Assembly (NCBI RefSeq): GCF_000219915.2
Contig: NC_017964.1
Span: 2,790,001 to 2,854,000, forward strand
Direction of reading: 5' to 3'
Source of the DNA: Advenella kashmirensis WT001
GTDB lineage: Bacteria; Pseudomonadota; Gammaproteobacteria; Burkholderiales; Burkholderiaceae_B
Length of the DNA: 64,000 nt
Shown: positions 29,512 through 38,409 of the stretch, one piece after another
How the letters are laid out: each line of letters begins with the position of its first letter
Numbering within the stretch: the first letter of the stretch is position 1
Notes under the pieces: model-generated
Database searches by the model: none
What the model saw: only the letters and a program-made list of their open reading frames with translations
Told to the model about the DNA's origin: nothing
Position numbers and translations under genes: made by a program

Positions 29512-29721
29512 ATGAATAAAGATATTGCAGCCGGCAAATGGGAACAGGTCAAAGGCTCTGTAAAGCAGACATGGGGAGAGTTGACTGACGACGATGTCGC
29601 CCAGGTCAATGGCAGTGCCCAGAAACTGGCAGGCATCCTGCAGGAAAAGTATGGTCGCACCAAAGAGGAAGCAGAAAAGCAAGTGAGTGACTTCTGGTCT
29701 CGCCACAATAACGACGTTTGA
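29512..29721 (+). CDS. CsbD-family stress protein
   Basis: A 69-residue protein with the full CsbD signature: MNKDIAAGKWEQVKGSVKQT, then WGELTDDDVAQVNGSAQKLA and GILQEKYGRTKEEAEKQVSD. Members are abundant, hydrophilic, helical proteins induced in general stress and stationary phase, with no known biochemical activity. ACAGGAGCACAGC gives a strong ribosome site. It stands alone, with about 400 bases upstream and a hairpin about 200 bases downstream. Confidence 0.95.
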   Translation: MNKDIAAGKWEQVKGSVKQTWGELTDDDVAQVNGSAQKLAGILQEKYGRTKEEAEKQVSDFWSRHNNDV

Positions 29722-29921
29722 TCCAGCGGCCCTGTTCGCTGATACGCAAATCGCTGGCCAGCACTAAACGATCTGATTTTTCTGATGAGTCGATTTATCC
29801 GAAGGGTAAGCTGCCTGACGGTTGAACAACTTGACGATTGAACGACCTGGTGTTGGGCGACATGGAAAATTCAGATAAACCAGCAGTCCGCAGCAGCGAC
29901 GATATACATTCAAGCACCATA

Positions 29922-29970
29922 CCGCAAGCTTTGCCGCCGAGTCGCTAACGGTGCAAAGCTTGCGGCCTTT
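29922..29970. terminator. long inverted repeat, probable terminator between csbD and the COG0523 gene
   Basis: CCGCAAGCTTTGC (29922-29934) and GCAAAGCTTGCGG (29952-29964) form a perfect 13-bp stem with a 17-base loop, followed by CCTTTTC on the plus strand. It lies between convergent csbD and the GTPase gene. Confidence 0.65.
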
Positions 29971-30008
29971 TCAACTGCCGCACCCCCTTTATATAATGCC
30001 AAGGTCAG

Positions 30009-31108
30009 TCAGGTTCGAATGCTTATCTGATAAAAATCCTCTGCCTTTGGCAATCTCGCTTGTTCCATAGCACCATCAAGAAACAGCACCATTGCAGCCC
30101 GATCCTGCGTCTGCGCAACTCGCAAGCGCTGGGCGGGATAACGCTGTGCATGTACGATATTGAAAAGATACAGACCTGGATCGTCAACAAAACGCAATAA
30201 CGCTTTGGCCTGATCAATGCCGTGCCCAGGCTGGCGAGCATCGCCTCCAGGGCCTGATTGAACACGCTACGCCGTAGCGGCTCGGTAAACTCAAGCGTCA
30301 CGATCGTGATGGCCGAGTGCGCCTGCACCGGCCTTAGTGAAGCTTGTGGTTTGGGTCGCTGATGCGCCTGCTCCTGCTCCAGCTGCTGCACCGCATTTTG
30401 CCGGCCGGTACGAATAGCGCCGGCCAGCGGCCCTGTCAGAAAATTGGAAGATCCGGCGCCTGGCCTGGACGATACGTGCAGCGCTGACAACAAATCCAGC
30501 GGATTTGCGTTCGCAAAAAAGTGCGGTATGCTCATGACCGGTGCATCAGTATTGCTTGATACATGTTGGGCAACGACCCATGCCTGCTCTGCTGTGGCGC
30601 TGTCTGTTCTGGACAGCAGGACCAGATCCGCCTGCACCAGTTGTCGGGACCATTCAACATAAGCGCTCTGCTTATCGGTATTGACAGCATCCACGATGCA
30701 GATGCAGCCATTGTAGAAGAAACGTTCCTTGAGGAAAAAATCACTATGCAATGTAAAACGCAAGGCCGACGGGTCTGCCAGACCGCTGGTCTCTACAATA
30801 ATGCGATTGAAGCGAGGAATGGTCCGCGCCAGGGCATCGGTGAACAGGCGCTGCAGTGTCGCGCTCATGGAGCCCTGCATCTGACAGCACAGGCAGCCGC
30901 CTTCTAGTAGAATAGTGGAAGGCTGTACGAATGACCAGTTTGCCTGGTCAATTCCCAGTTGGCCGATTTCGTTTACGATCACAACCGTATTGGCCATGCC
31001 GGGTTGCTGTAACAGCTGGTTGATATAACGGGTTTTTCCGCTACCCAGAAAACCGGTAACAGCGGTAATGGCAACCCGGTTGTCGGTATCAAATGCAGTC
31101 GTAGTCAT
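30009..31108 (-). CDS. COG0523/CobW-family GTPase, putative metallochaperone (one frameshift)
   Basis: G3E-family P-loop GTPase, about 366 residues after repair. Walker A is ITAVTGFLGSGKTRYINQLL. The metal-binding GGCLCC motif (ILLEGGCLCCQMQG) and VETSGLADPSALRF follow, then a C-terminal CobW_C domain. Such proteins deliver zinc, cobalt or other metals to target enzymes. The start is the ATG at 31108 (MTTTAFDTDNRVAI); the longer open frame upstream overlaps the divergent gene. The frame breaks at about 30224, where GGGCACGGC should be GGGCCACGGC, and then continues GIDQAKALLRFVDDPGLYLF to a stop at 30009. It is divergent from the FemAB-like gene 44 bases away. The target metal is unknown. Confidence 0.85.
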
Positions 31109-31151
31109 ACAAGGAGTCTGAAGTGGTGGTAGCAATAAACGGTGGTATGCA

Positions 31152-32334
31152 GTGTCGTCTGAAGACGTAAACAACATGCAGGTAGAACTCCTGCACTCGC
31201 TGGCCGATCTGCCGGACTTTGACTGGCGCGCCTGGTCCGACGATAACCCGTTTATCTCTCCGGCATTTTTACGTGCCATGGAAAATACCGGCTGCACCAG
31301 CGAGGAGACCGGCTGGCAACCGTGTCACCTGATTCTATACGATCAGCACCGGCAGCCTGCCGGTTTCATGCCAATGTATTTGAAAACTCATTCCCAGGCG
31401 AATTTGTCTTCGATATGGCCTGGGCGCGAGCCTTCAGCCAGTACGGCCTTGAATACTATCCCAAACTGTTATGCGCCGCCCCGTTTTCGCCGGTTACCGG
31501 CCCCCGCCTGATCGGTCGCAACGCCAGGCCAGGCACGTACTGGCCCGGGCGGCCATTGAAGTAGCCGGACGCATGCAAGTGTCGTCCATCCACGTACTGT
31601 TTCCCGAACAGGACGATCTGGCCGTACTACGCGAATCCGGCTACATGGTACGCGAAAGCGTCCAGTTCCACTGGAACAATGCCGGTTATGCCGATTTCGA
31701 TGCCTTCCTGGCCAGTCTGACCTATGACAAACGAAAGAAAATTCGCCAGGAAGCGCGCAAGGTGGCACAGGCCGATATCACGTTTGAATATAAGCGCGGT
31801 CACCAGATTACCGCTGAAGATCTGTCGTTTTTCTTTTCCTGCTATTGCAATACATATTACGAGCGTGGTCGCCAGCCTTATCTGTCCGAGGCGTTCTTCA
31901 GCCAATTGCTACAACATGCGCCGGATAGCCTGCTGCTTGTAATTGCGCAGCGCCAGGGCAGCCCGGTAGCCTGTGCCATGAACATGATCGGTAACAATAA
32001 AATGTACGGTCGTTATTGGGGCGCGCACGAATATATACCTGGCCTGCATTTTCAAACCTGCTATATGCAGGGCATACGCTATTGCATTACCCACGGCATT
32101 GCACTGTTTGAAGGCGGGGCTCAGGGAGAACACAAGTTGTCGCGCGGGTTGCTGCCGCAGACAACCTATTCGGCACACTGGATCGCCCGGCCTGAATTTG
32201 CGGACGCCATCCATCGCTTTCTTGATGAGGAGACGGTGCATGTCCAGGCCTACCTGGACGATCTGCACGAACATTCGCCTTTCAGGAAACAGAACGACGC
32301 TCCGATACCGCGTGCTCCTTCACAGCCCGAGTAA
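31152..32334 (+). CDS. FemAB/GNAT-like acyltransferase, peptidogalycan biosynthesis family (two frameshifts)
   Basis: About 394 residues after repair. The N-terminal LLHSLADLPDFDWRAWSDDN and PFISPAFLRAMENTGCTSEE, then FDMAWARAFSQYGLEYYPKL and CAAPFSPVTGPRL, are typical of the COG3146 family, which has a duplicated GNAT fold. Later blocks include SIHVLFPEQDDLAVLRESGY, FHWNNAGYADFDAFLASLTY, KRKKIRQEARK, YGRYWGAHEYIPGLHFQTCY and LFEGGAQGEHKLSRGLLPQT. Members are described as N-acyltransferases or peptidogalycan-related but lack firm functions. Two single-base losses break it: at about 31394 (CAGGCGAA for CAGGGCGAA) and about 31521 (AACGCCAGG for AACCGCCAGG). The start is GTG 31152 or ATG 31176. 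Confidence 0.82.
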
Positions 32335-32493
32335 CCGTCCAGTGCCGGAGCACGATCGGCACCCGTTGCCGGGCCGCAGCCACAAAGGCATGTGGACCGG
32401 TCATTGCCTGAGGCGGGCGTGCCCCCCGAACAGCATAGCGCTGATCATGGCGACCAGCCCCTGGACAACCAGGCGAGCTGTGCAGCCGCCCGC

Positions 32494-33069
32494 TTATTTG
32501 TCTTCTTTATCTTTGTCTTTATCGAGATCGGCGGGGTTAAACGGGAAACCGCCAAATATATTGCTGGTCTGGTTCTGCATCTGCTCCTGCATCTGCACGA
32601 ACATGTTCTTGGACTGCTCAACGTAATTGTTCATCATATTGTTAAGCAGCGGCGCCTGAATGTTCATGAACTGCGACCAGGCTTCAGCGCCAAATTGCGG
32701 TGTGTACACGCCTTTTGACTGTTCGGCCAGTTTGTCCTGAATATCGACAAATGCCTGCATGTTCTTCTCAAGATAGGAACCCATGACGCCCTGCATGGCG
32801 TGTCCGTAGAAACGGATAATATGCGCCAGCATGTTGGAACTGAACATGGGCACGCCACCGGATTCCGCTTCAAGGATAATTTGCAGCAGGATACTGCGCG
32901 TGAGTTCTTCGCCAGACTTGGCATCCAGCATCTGAAAGCGGACATTGTCCAACACCAACTGTCTCACATCCTGCAACGTAATGTACGTGCTGGTCTGCGT
33001 ATCGTAGAGCCGACGATTGGGATATTTTTTAATTGTGCGGACGGTGTCCGTTTCAGTTGCTTTAGCCAT
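32494..33069 (-). CDS. phaR: polyhydroxyalkanoate synthesis repressor PhaR
   Basis: A 191-residue regulator. It has the PHB/PHA accumulation DNA-binding domain (IKKYPNRRLYDTQTSTYITL, then DVRQLVLDNVRFQMLDAKSG) followed by two PHB-regulator repeats (LLQIILEAESGGVPMFSSNM and FYGHAMQGVMGSYLEKNMQA). The tail is acidic and charged (DLDKDKDKEDK). PhaR senses PHA granules and represses phasin and related genes. It is the last gene of the rluD-pgeF-phaC-phaB-phaR run, 45 bases after phaB, and convergent with the FemAB-like gene. Confidence 0.95.
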   Translation of the reverse strand: MAKATETDTVRTIKKYPNRRLYDTQTSTYITLQDVRQLVLDNVRFQMLDAKSGEELTRSILLQIILEAESGGVPMFSSNMLAHIIRFYGHAMQGVMGSYLEKNMQAFVDIQDKLAEQSKGVYTPQFGAEAWSQFMNIQAPLLNNMMNNYVEQSKNMFVQMQEQMQNQTSNIFGGFPFNPADLDKDKDKEDK

Positions 33070-33114
33070 TACCTGTTTAACCTTTAAATAACTGTCTTTG
33101 TCCGATTGAAGGAC

Positions 33115-33852
33115 TTAACCCATATGCAGGCCACCGTTGACCGAGAAGTCGGCGCCGGTGGAAAAGCCGGATTCGTCTGAAGCCAGCCATGACACAATCG
33201 AGGCAATTTCTTCGGGCGTGCCCAACCTGCGAACAGGGATCGTGCCGACAATCTGCTCGAGCACCTCGGGGCGGATAGCGCGCACCATGTCGGTGCCGAT
33301 ATAACCAGGGGAGACCGTATTGACGGTAACGCCACGACTTGCAACTTCCTGCGCCAGAGCCATGGTAAAGCCATGAATACCTGCTTTAGCCGTGGAATAG
33401 TTGGTCTGGCCAAACTGCCCTTTCTGTCCGTTGACCGAACTGATATTAATGATACGCCCCCAGCGCTTTTCATACATATGCTCAATTACCTGCTTGGTCA
33501 CATTGAACAGGCTGTTCAGATTGGTATCCATGACCGCGCGCCAGTCATCAATGGACATTTTGCGAAACACGCCATCCCGCGTAATGCCGGCATTATTGAC
33601 CAGCACGTCCACGGGGCCGTGGTCAGCCCTGACCTTTTCAAATGCGGCGACGGTGGAATCCCAGTCGGATACATTTCCTGCCGATGCATAGAATGTATAC
33701 CCCTGTGCCGCCTGTTCGTCAATCCACTGCTGGGCATTGCGCTGCGGACCGCAGCCGGCGATAACCGTGAATCCGTCTTTGTGCAGGCGCTGGCAGATAG
33801 AGGTCCCGATACCTCCCATCCCACCCGTAACATATGCTATTTTTTGTGTCAT
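33115..33852 (-). CDS. phaB: acetoacetyl-CoA reductase PhaB
   Basis: NADPH-dependent short-chain dehydrogenase of 245 residues that makes (R)-3-hydroxybutyryl-CoA for PHA synthesis. The cofactor loop is AYVTGGMGGIGTSICQRLHK, then VLVNNAGITRDGVFRKMS. The catalytic residues are in NISSVNGQKGQFGQTNYSTA (Ser, Tyr) with the Lys of YSTAK. The C-terminal VSPGYIGTDMVRAI and GFSTGADFSVNGGLHMG are typical of PhaB. It lies between phaC (51 bases upstream) and phaR (45 bases downstream). Confidence 0.95.
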   Translation of the reverse strand: MTQKIAYVTGGMGGIGTSICQRLHKDGFTVIAGCGPQRNAQQWIDEQAAQGYTFYASAGNVSDWDSTVAAFEKVRADHGPVDVLVNNAGITRDGVFRKMSIDDWRAVMDTNLNSLFNVTKQVIEHMYEKRWGRIINISSVNGQKGQFGQTNYSTAKAGIHGFTMALAQEVASRGVTVNTVSPGYIGTDMVRAIRPEVLEQIVGTIPVRRLGTPEEIASIVSWLASDESGFSTGADFSVNGGLHMG

Positions 33853-33903
33853 TTTGAACTCCTTAGGCTACTTTCACGGTAATAAAACGATGCATTGGCC
33901 TGG

Positions 33904-35565
33904 TCAGGCTTTGACTTTTACATACTGCCCCGGCGCCGGGGCCAGTGGCGGGTAGGCGGCATTGCCCTGCGTTGCTTTAGCTTTTACCTTGCGCCCGCTA
34001 TGCCCCGCCAGCCAGCCGGCCCAGTCTGGCCACCAGCTGCCAGGTACCGACTCTGCACTTTCCAGCCATTGCCGGGCATCGGTCTGCTGCACCTGCATGG
34101 TATCACTGGTCCAGTAGTTGCGTTTGTTCTTTGCCGGCGGATTGATCACACCTGCAATGTGGCCGGAAGCGCCCAGAATATATCGGACATCGCCCGAGAG
34201 CAGACGTGCCGAGGCAAACGAGGCATGCCAGGGAACGATGTGATCTTCTTTTGAGCCATAAACATATGCCGGCATGTCCAGATCGGCAAGATCGACCGCT
34301 TCGGCGCATATTTTCAGCGCGCCCGCGCGGCACAGTCTGTTTTCCAGATACATATTCCGAAAGTACCAGGTGAAGAACGGACCCGGCAGGTTGGTCCCGT
34401 CGGAGTTCCAGTACAACAGGTCGAATGCGGGCGGTGCCTTGCCTTTCAGGTAATTGCTGACGACATAGTTCCAGACCAGTTCATTGGGCCGCAAAAACGA
34501 AAAGGTGGTGGCCAGTTCTTTGGCCGTCATCATCCCGCCCTGCCCCAGCAATTGCTCCCGATAGGCCACATGCGCTTCATCGACGAACACATCGAGTACC
34601 CCGGTATCTTCAAAATCGAGCAGCGTGGTCAGCAGCGTCACACTGGCCACCGGGTTATCGCCGCGTGCGCGCGCCACTGCCAGCGCGCTGGAAAGCATGG
34701 TGCCGCCTACGCAGAATCCCAGGGCATTGATCTGCGACTGACCGGTAATCTGGCAGACCGTATCGATTGCGGTCAGCACGCCCTTTTCTATATAGTCGTC
34801 CCAGGTTGACTTTTGTATGCCATCGGTATCTGCCACGGTCGGGTTGCGCCAGGACACCATGAATACGGTAAAGCCCTGGCTCACTGCATACTCCACCAGG
34901 GAATTGCCCGATTGCAAATCCAGAATGTAATATTTGTTGATGCACGGCGGGACCATCAGCAACGGCCGTCGGTACACGGTTGCCGTTTGCGGCGCATACT
35001 GCAGCAGTTGGAACCAGGGATTTTCAAATACCACGGAACCCGCTGTTGTGGCCAGATTGCTACCCACTTCGAAGCTGGATTCATCTGTCTGGGAAATCTG
35101 GCCGCGGCGCAGGTCGCCCAGCAGATTCAGAAACCCCTTCTGCAAAGACTCGCCATTCGTGTCTGTAAAGGTTTTAAGCGCGTCGGGGTTGGTCAGAAAA
35201 TAGTTGGCGGGCGACATGGCGTCGTTCCACTGCTCAACCGAAAATCGCAGCCGTTCCCGCACATTATCGGGTACCGCAGCCTGTTCGACCATTTTCTGCA
35301 TGATACTGGCCGACAGCAAATAGAGGTGGGCCATCAGCAGGTGCTGCGGGCTTTCCTGCCAGGCCGCACTGCTGAACCTTCTGTCGGTGAGCGGTGGCAA
35401 GGTACCCTGCTGGCCTGCCGCGGCTATTTGCTGCCATTTGGCGAGAAACTCGGTCTGCAACCGCGCCGGGAAGGCTGCATCCTGTGCCGGATCTGCCTGG
35501 CCTGCCCGTGCTTGATCAGTCTCGTTGGTCACTCGTCTCTCCGGCTGTGGTGGTCTGATGTTCAT
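33904..35565 (-). CDS. phaC: class I poly(3-hydroxyalkanoate) synthase PhaC
   Basis: PHA polymerase of 553 residues. The lipase-like box INALGFCVGGTMLSSAL places the catalytic Cys at about residue 285; Asp at about 441 (YGSKEDHIVPW) and His at about 469 (ILGASGHIAGVINPP) complete the triad. PLLMVPPCINKYYILDLQSG and GFTVFMVSWRNP are class I signatures. The N-terminal 60 residues are variable. It heads the phaC-phaB-phaR run; no phaA thiolase is present here, so that step must be encoded elsewhere. It starts 70 bases after pgeF and may be co-transcribed with it. Confidence 0.96.
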   Translation of the reverse strand: MNIRPPQPERRVTNETDQARAGQADPAQDAAFPARLQTEFLAKWQQIAAAGQQGTLPPLTDRRFSSAAWQESPQHLLMAHLYLLSASIMQKMVEQAAVPDNVRERLRFSVEQWNDAMSPANYFLTNPDALKTFTDTNGESLQKGFLNLLGDLRRGQISQTDESSFEVGSNLATTAGSVVFENPWFQLLQYAPQTATVYRRPLLMVPPCINKYYILDLQSGNSLVEYAVSQGFTVFMVSWRNPTVADTDGIQKSTWDDYIEKGVLTAIDTVCQITGQSQINALGFCVGGTMLSSALAVARARGDNPVASVTLLTTLLDFEDTGVLDVFVDEAHVAYREQLLGQGGMMTAKELATTFSFLRPNELVWNYVVSNYLKGKAPPAFDLLYWNSDGTNLPGPFFTWYFRNMYLENRLCRAGALKICAEAVDLADLDMPAYVYGSKEDHIVPWHASFASARLLSGDVRYILGASGHIAGVINPPAKNKRNYWTSDTMQVQQTDARQWLESAESVPGSWWPDWAGWLAGHSGRKVKAKATQGNAAYPPLAPAPGQYVKVKA

Positions 35566-35635
35566 TCGTGCATGCTCACCGTGTACAAATCATTCTATAT
35601 AAAAACAAACAGTACGTCAGACGGTATCTACCCCA

Positions 35636-36442
35636 CTAAGGGAAACCCTGAGCGCCCACCAGGCCTGGCTCTGCACAAATTACCGGCCGCCGCAGACAAT
35701 CAGGCTCGAGCCAAATAACCGTGGCCAATCTGCCGGTTGTCTGGCTGCGCCGGTAGGAATAAAAAAGGTCATCCTGCCGGTAGGTGCACAGGCCGCTTTG
35801 TTCAACCTGCCTGATGCCAAGCACCGCCAGGCGATGAGCTGCAATGCCGGAAAGATCGGCCAGCCACTTGCCTGGATTGTCCGGATGCGGCATGAAGCAA
35901 AAGGCCACCGTGGGATCCACATCCAGGAACGCCTCGCGCACTTGCGGACCGATTTCAAATACCTGGCGGGAAATGGCAGGGCCAATCCAAGCGTAATCAG
36001 GCAGTTTACCGCAGGCACTATGCAGTTTTTTGACAGTATTTTCCAGCACGCCTGCGGCCAGACCACGCCAGCCCGCATGAGCTGCCGCCACGCCCTTGTC
36101 CGAGGCAAATACCACCGGCAGACAATCGGCGGTCAGAATAGCCAATACCCGACCAGGCGTCATCGTCATACTGGCGTCAAACGGTCCCGCCACATCAGTC
36201 CCAACCCGGGCCGCATCTGCATCCAGTACGCTGGTGCCATGCACCTGGTCAAGCCAGACCGGGTCCCCCGGTAACAAAGCACGCAGCCGCTTGCGGTTTT
36301 CCCATACCGCCTGCGGATCATCCTTGACGTGCAGCCCCAGATTATTGCTATCGTAGGGCGCCTGGCTCACGCCTCCATGACGTGTGCTAGTGAAATAACG
36401 CACGCCTGGCCAGCGCTGTCCGGTCACATGTAACGGTTTCAT
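35636..36442 (-). CDS. pgeF: peptidoglycan editing factor PgeF (YfiH/DUF152 multicopper oxidase-like)
   Basis: A protein of the laccase-domain/YfiH family that removes wrongly incorporated amino acids from muropeptide precursors. Signatures are VRYFTSTRHGGVSQAPYDSN with LGLHVKDD, PVWLDQVHGTSVLDAD, ILTADCLPVVFASDKGVAAA, HAGWRGLAAGVLENTV and YAWIGPAISRQVFEIG. The Cys/His set in TADCLPV and HAGWRG is the metal site. I choose the ATG at 36442 (MKPLHVTGQ), which overlaps the rluD stop as ATGA; an in-frame ATG lies 4 codons upstream. About 268 residues, intact. Confidence 0.92.
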   Translation of the reverse strand: MKPLHVTGQRWPGVRYFTSTRHGGVSQAPYDSNNLGLHVKDDPQAVWENRKRLRALLPGDPVWLDQVHGTSVLDADAARVGTDVAGPFDASMTMTPGRVLAILTADCLPVVFASDKGVAAAHAGWRGLAAGVLENTVKKLHSACGKLPDYAWIGPAISRQVFEIGPQVREAFLDVDPTVAFCFMPHPDNPGKWLADLSGIAAHRLAVLGIRQVEQSGLCTYRQDDLFYSYRRSQTTGRLATVIWLEPDCLRRPVICAEPGLVGAQGFP

Positions 36443-37403
36443 TTTGATGTCCATTCAATGGCTGCCATTACCCGCTCCATATCGTCAGGGCGAGCCGCGT
36501 CAAATGACCGGGGCTGATCCGTGGCTGGATCAATAAAGGTGAGGCGCCTTGCGTGCAGCATCTGACGCTGCGCGGGGCCTAGCAACTTGCCGTTGTACAG
36601 GGTATCACCCAGCAAAGGATGCCCCAGCGCATGCATATGAACCCGGATCTGGTGGGTTCTGCCAGTTTCCAGCCTGCATTGCACATGGCTGACGGGCGCC
36701 TCGTCGATATAGCCGAAAGCCAGGCGCTCATAATGGGTAATCGCTTCCTTGGCTGCAATCGGCGTGACGGTGGACATGCGCACCGGTACATGGCGATCAC
36801 GACCGATAGGAAGGGTGACGCTGCCGCTGGCAGGGCTATGTCCCATTACCAGCGCTTCATATTCCCTTCCCATGGTGCGCGCCTGCAATTGCCTGACAAA
36901 ATGCGTCTGGGCCGCTTCGTTGCGCGCCACCACCAGCAAACCATCGGTGTCCTTGTCCAGGCGGTGCACAATGCCAGCCCGAGGCACATGGGCCAGTTCA
37001 GGATACCTGTAGAGCAGACCGTTTAACAGCGTACCCGACCAGTTGCCGGCGCCGGGATGGGTGACAAGGCCGGCGGGCTTGTTGACCACAATCCAGTCTG
37101 CAGAATCGGCCACGACCATAAAATCTACCGGTTCCGGTGTAAAGGCCGTCTGTTCGGGCGCCAGCTGCATGGTGACCAGCAGCAGGTCGTCGGCGCCTAC
37201 GTTCTGGCGGATTTTGCCGGGTACGCCATTGACCAGCACATGCCCTTGTTCTATCCATCCCTGCAGCCTGCTGCGTGAATGTTCGGGTATGAGCGCAGCC
37301 AGGACCTTATCCAGCGCTCGCCGATCATCGTCATGGGAAGACGGAATTGCCGCTGCTCATTGTCGGGAATTTCGTCGGCATCCTGCAAAGTTGGGTCTGA
37401 CAT
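36439..37403 (-). CDS. rluD: 23S rRNA pseudouridine(1911/1915/1917) synthase RluD (one frameshift)
   Basis: RluA-family enzyme modifying helix 69 of 23S rRNA. The repaired length is about 321 residues. The ATG at 37403 begins MSDPTLQDADEIPDNEQRQF. After the break at about 37315 the S4 domain follows (KVLAALIPEHSRSRLQGWIE), then the catalytic IVHRLDKDTDGLLVVARNEA and ETGRTHQIRVHMHALGHPLL. The break is one missing base (GAGCGCTGG for GAGCGGCTGG or similar), the same local context as one of the breaks in odhB. The divergent neighbour is bamD and the downstream gene is pgeF, a very common proteobacterial arrangement. Confidence 0.92.
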
Positions 37404-37426
37404 CGATAGAAAACACTGTAAAATCA

Positions 37427-37443
37427 TATAATGTTCTTATAAT
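37427..37443 (+). promoter_or_regulatory. two TATAAT boxes in the rluD-bamD divergent region
   Basis: TATAAT occurs at 37427-37432 and again at 37438-37443, 60-75 bases before the bamD ATG. An ACTGTA 17 bases upstream of the second could be a weak -35. The AT-rich 100-base gap must also hold the rluD promoter on the other strand. Confidence 0.4.
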
Positions 37444-37504
37444 AACGCGGCAATGGTATTATCAGATTGCTTTTTGAACTTTAACTAACAGTCACTTCCA
37501 AATT

Positions 37505-38329
37505 ATGCATAAACGTTTGCTTCGAACTTCTCTCATTGCGTTGGGCTGCCTGACTATTGCAGGTTGCAGCAGCATGATGACCCGAGAAGCTGACAGAACA
37601 GCCGGTATGTCAGCGCCCCAGTTATATCAGGAGGCTCGCGACAACGTGCGCAGTAATGACTATAAAACCGCGCGCACCTATCTGGAAGCAGTCGAAGCCC
37701 GTTATCCCTATTCCAGTTTCGCCCAGCAATCGCTGATCGATCAGGCCTATGTGAACTGGAAGGACAACGAACCGGAAAAGGCCGTGGCTGTCATTGACCG
37801 CTTCCTGCGCCTGTATCCCAGCCATCCGGGCACCGATTACATGCTGTATCTGAAAGGTCTGGTTACGTTTACGCCGCCCAGCTCCTATCTGCGCAGCCTG
37901 ACCGGGCAGGATCCCAGCGAACGCGACCCCAAGGGTCTGCGCCAGTCATATGACGCGTTCAATGAGCTTATCCAGCGCTATCCGGAAAGCCGCTATACCC
38001 GTGACGCCAGGCAGCGCCTGACATGGCTGGTTAGCACCATTGCCGACAACGAAGTCAACGTGGCAAAATACTATTACACACGTCATGCCTATGTTGCTGC
38101 CATCAACCGCAGTCAGTCGGTCCTGAAAGACTTTACCGGTGTGGCCGCTGCCGAACCTGCGCTATATATCATGATGAAGTCGTACCAGCAACTTGGCATG
38201 GCCGACCAGGCCAACGATGCAAAACGGATTCTGGATCAGAACTACCCTAACAGCAAATACTATGAACAAGGCCTAGAGGACAGCGGTGGCTGGTTCTCAT
38301 GGCTGAATCCATCACGCGTCTTCAATTAA
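37505..38329 (+). CDS. bamD: outer membrane assembly lipoprotein BamD
   Basis: Essential lipoprotein of the BAM outer-membrane protein assembly complex. The 274-residue product starts with a signal peptide and lipobox (LIALGCLTIAGCSS), followed by TPR repeats: QLYQEARDNVRSNDYKTART, RYPYSSFAQQSLIDQAYVNW, EKAVAVIDRFLRLYPSHPGT and AFNELIQRYPESRYTRDARQ. YYTRHAYVAAINRSQSVLKD and QLGMADQANDAKRILDQNYP complete the fold. It is divergent from rluD and followed by a strong terminator. The frame is intact. Confidence 0.96.
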   Translation: MHKRLLRTSLIALGCLTIAGCSSMMTREADRTAGMSAPQLYQEARDNVRSNDYKTARTYLEAVEARYPYSSFAQQSLIDQAYVNWKDNEPEKAVAVIDRFLRLYPSHPGTDYMLYLKGLVTFTPPSSYLRSLTGQDPSERDPKGLRQSYDAFNELIQRYPESRYTRDARQRLTWLVSTIADNEVNVAKYYYTRHAYVAAINRSQSVLKDFTGVAAAEPALYIMMKSYQQLGMADQANDAKRILDQNYPNSKYYEQGLEDSGGWFSWLNPSRVFN

Positions 38330-38355
38330 GACAGACCGGACTCATACCTTCAGGT

Positions 38356-38384
38356 AAAAAAGGCGGCCCATGGGTCGCCTTTTT
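38356..38384. terminator. bidirectional terminator between bamD and dinG
   Basis: AAAAAGGCGGCCCA and TGGGTCGCCTTTTT form a near-perfect stem with A-run and T-run flanks, so it can serve both convergent genes. It begins 27 bases after the bamD stop. Confidence 0.88.
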
Positions 38385-38409
38385 GTTACTGCACCGGTTG
38401 CAAACGAAT

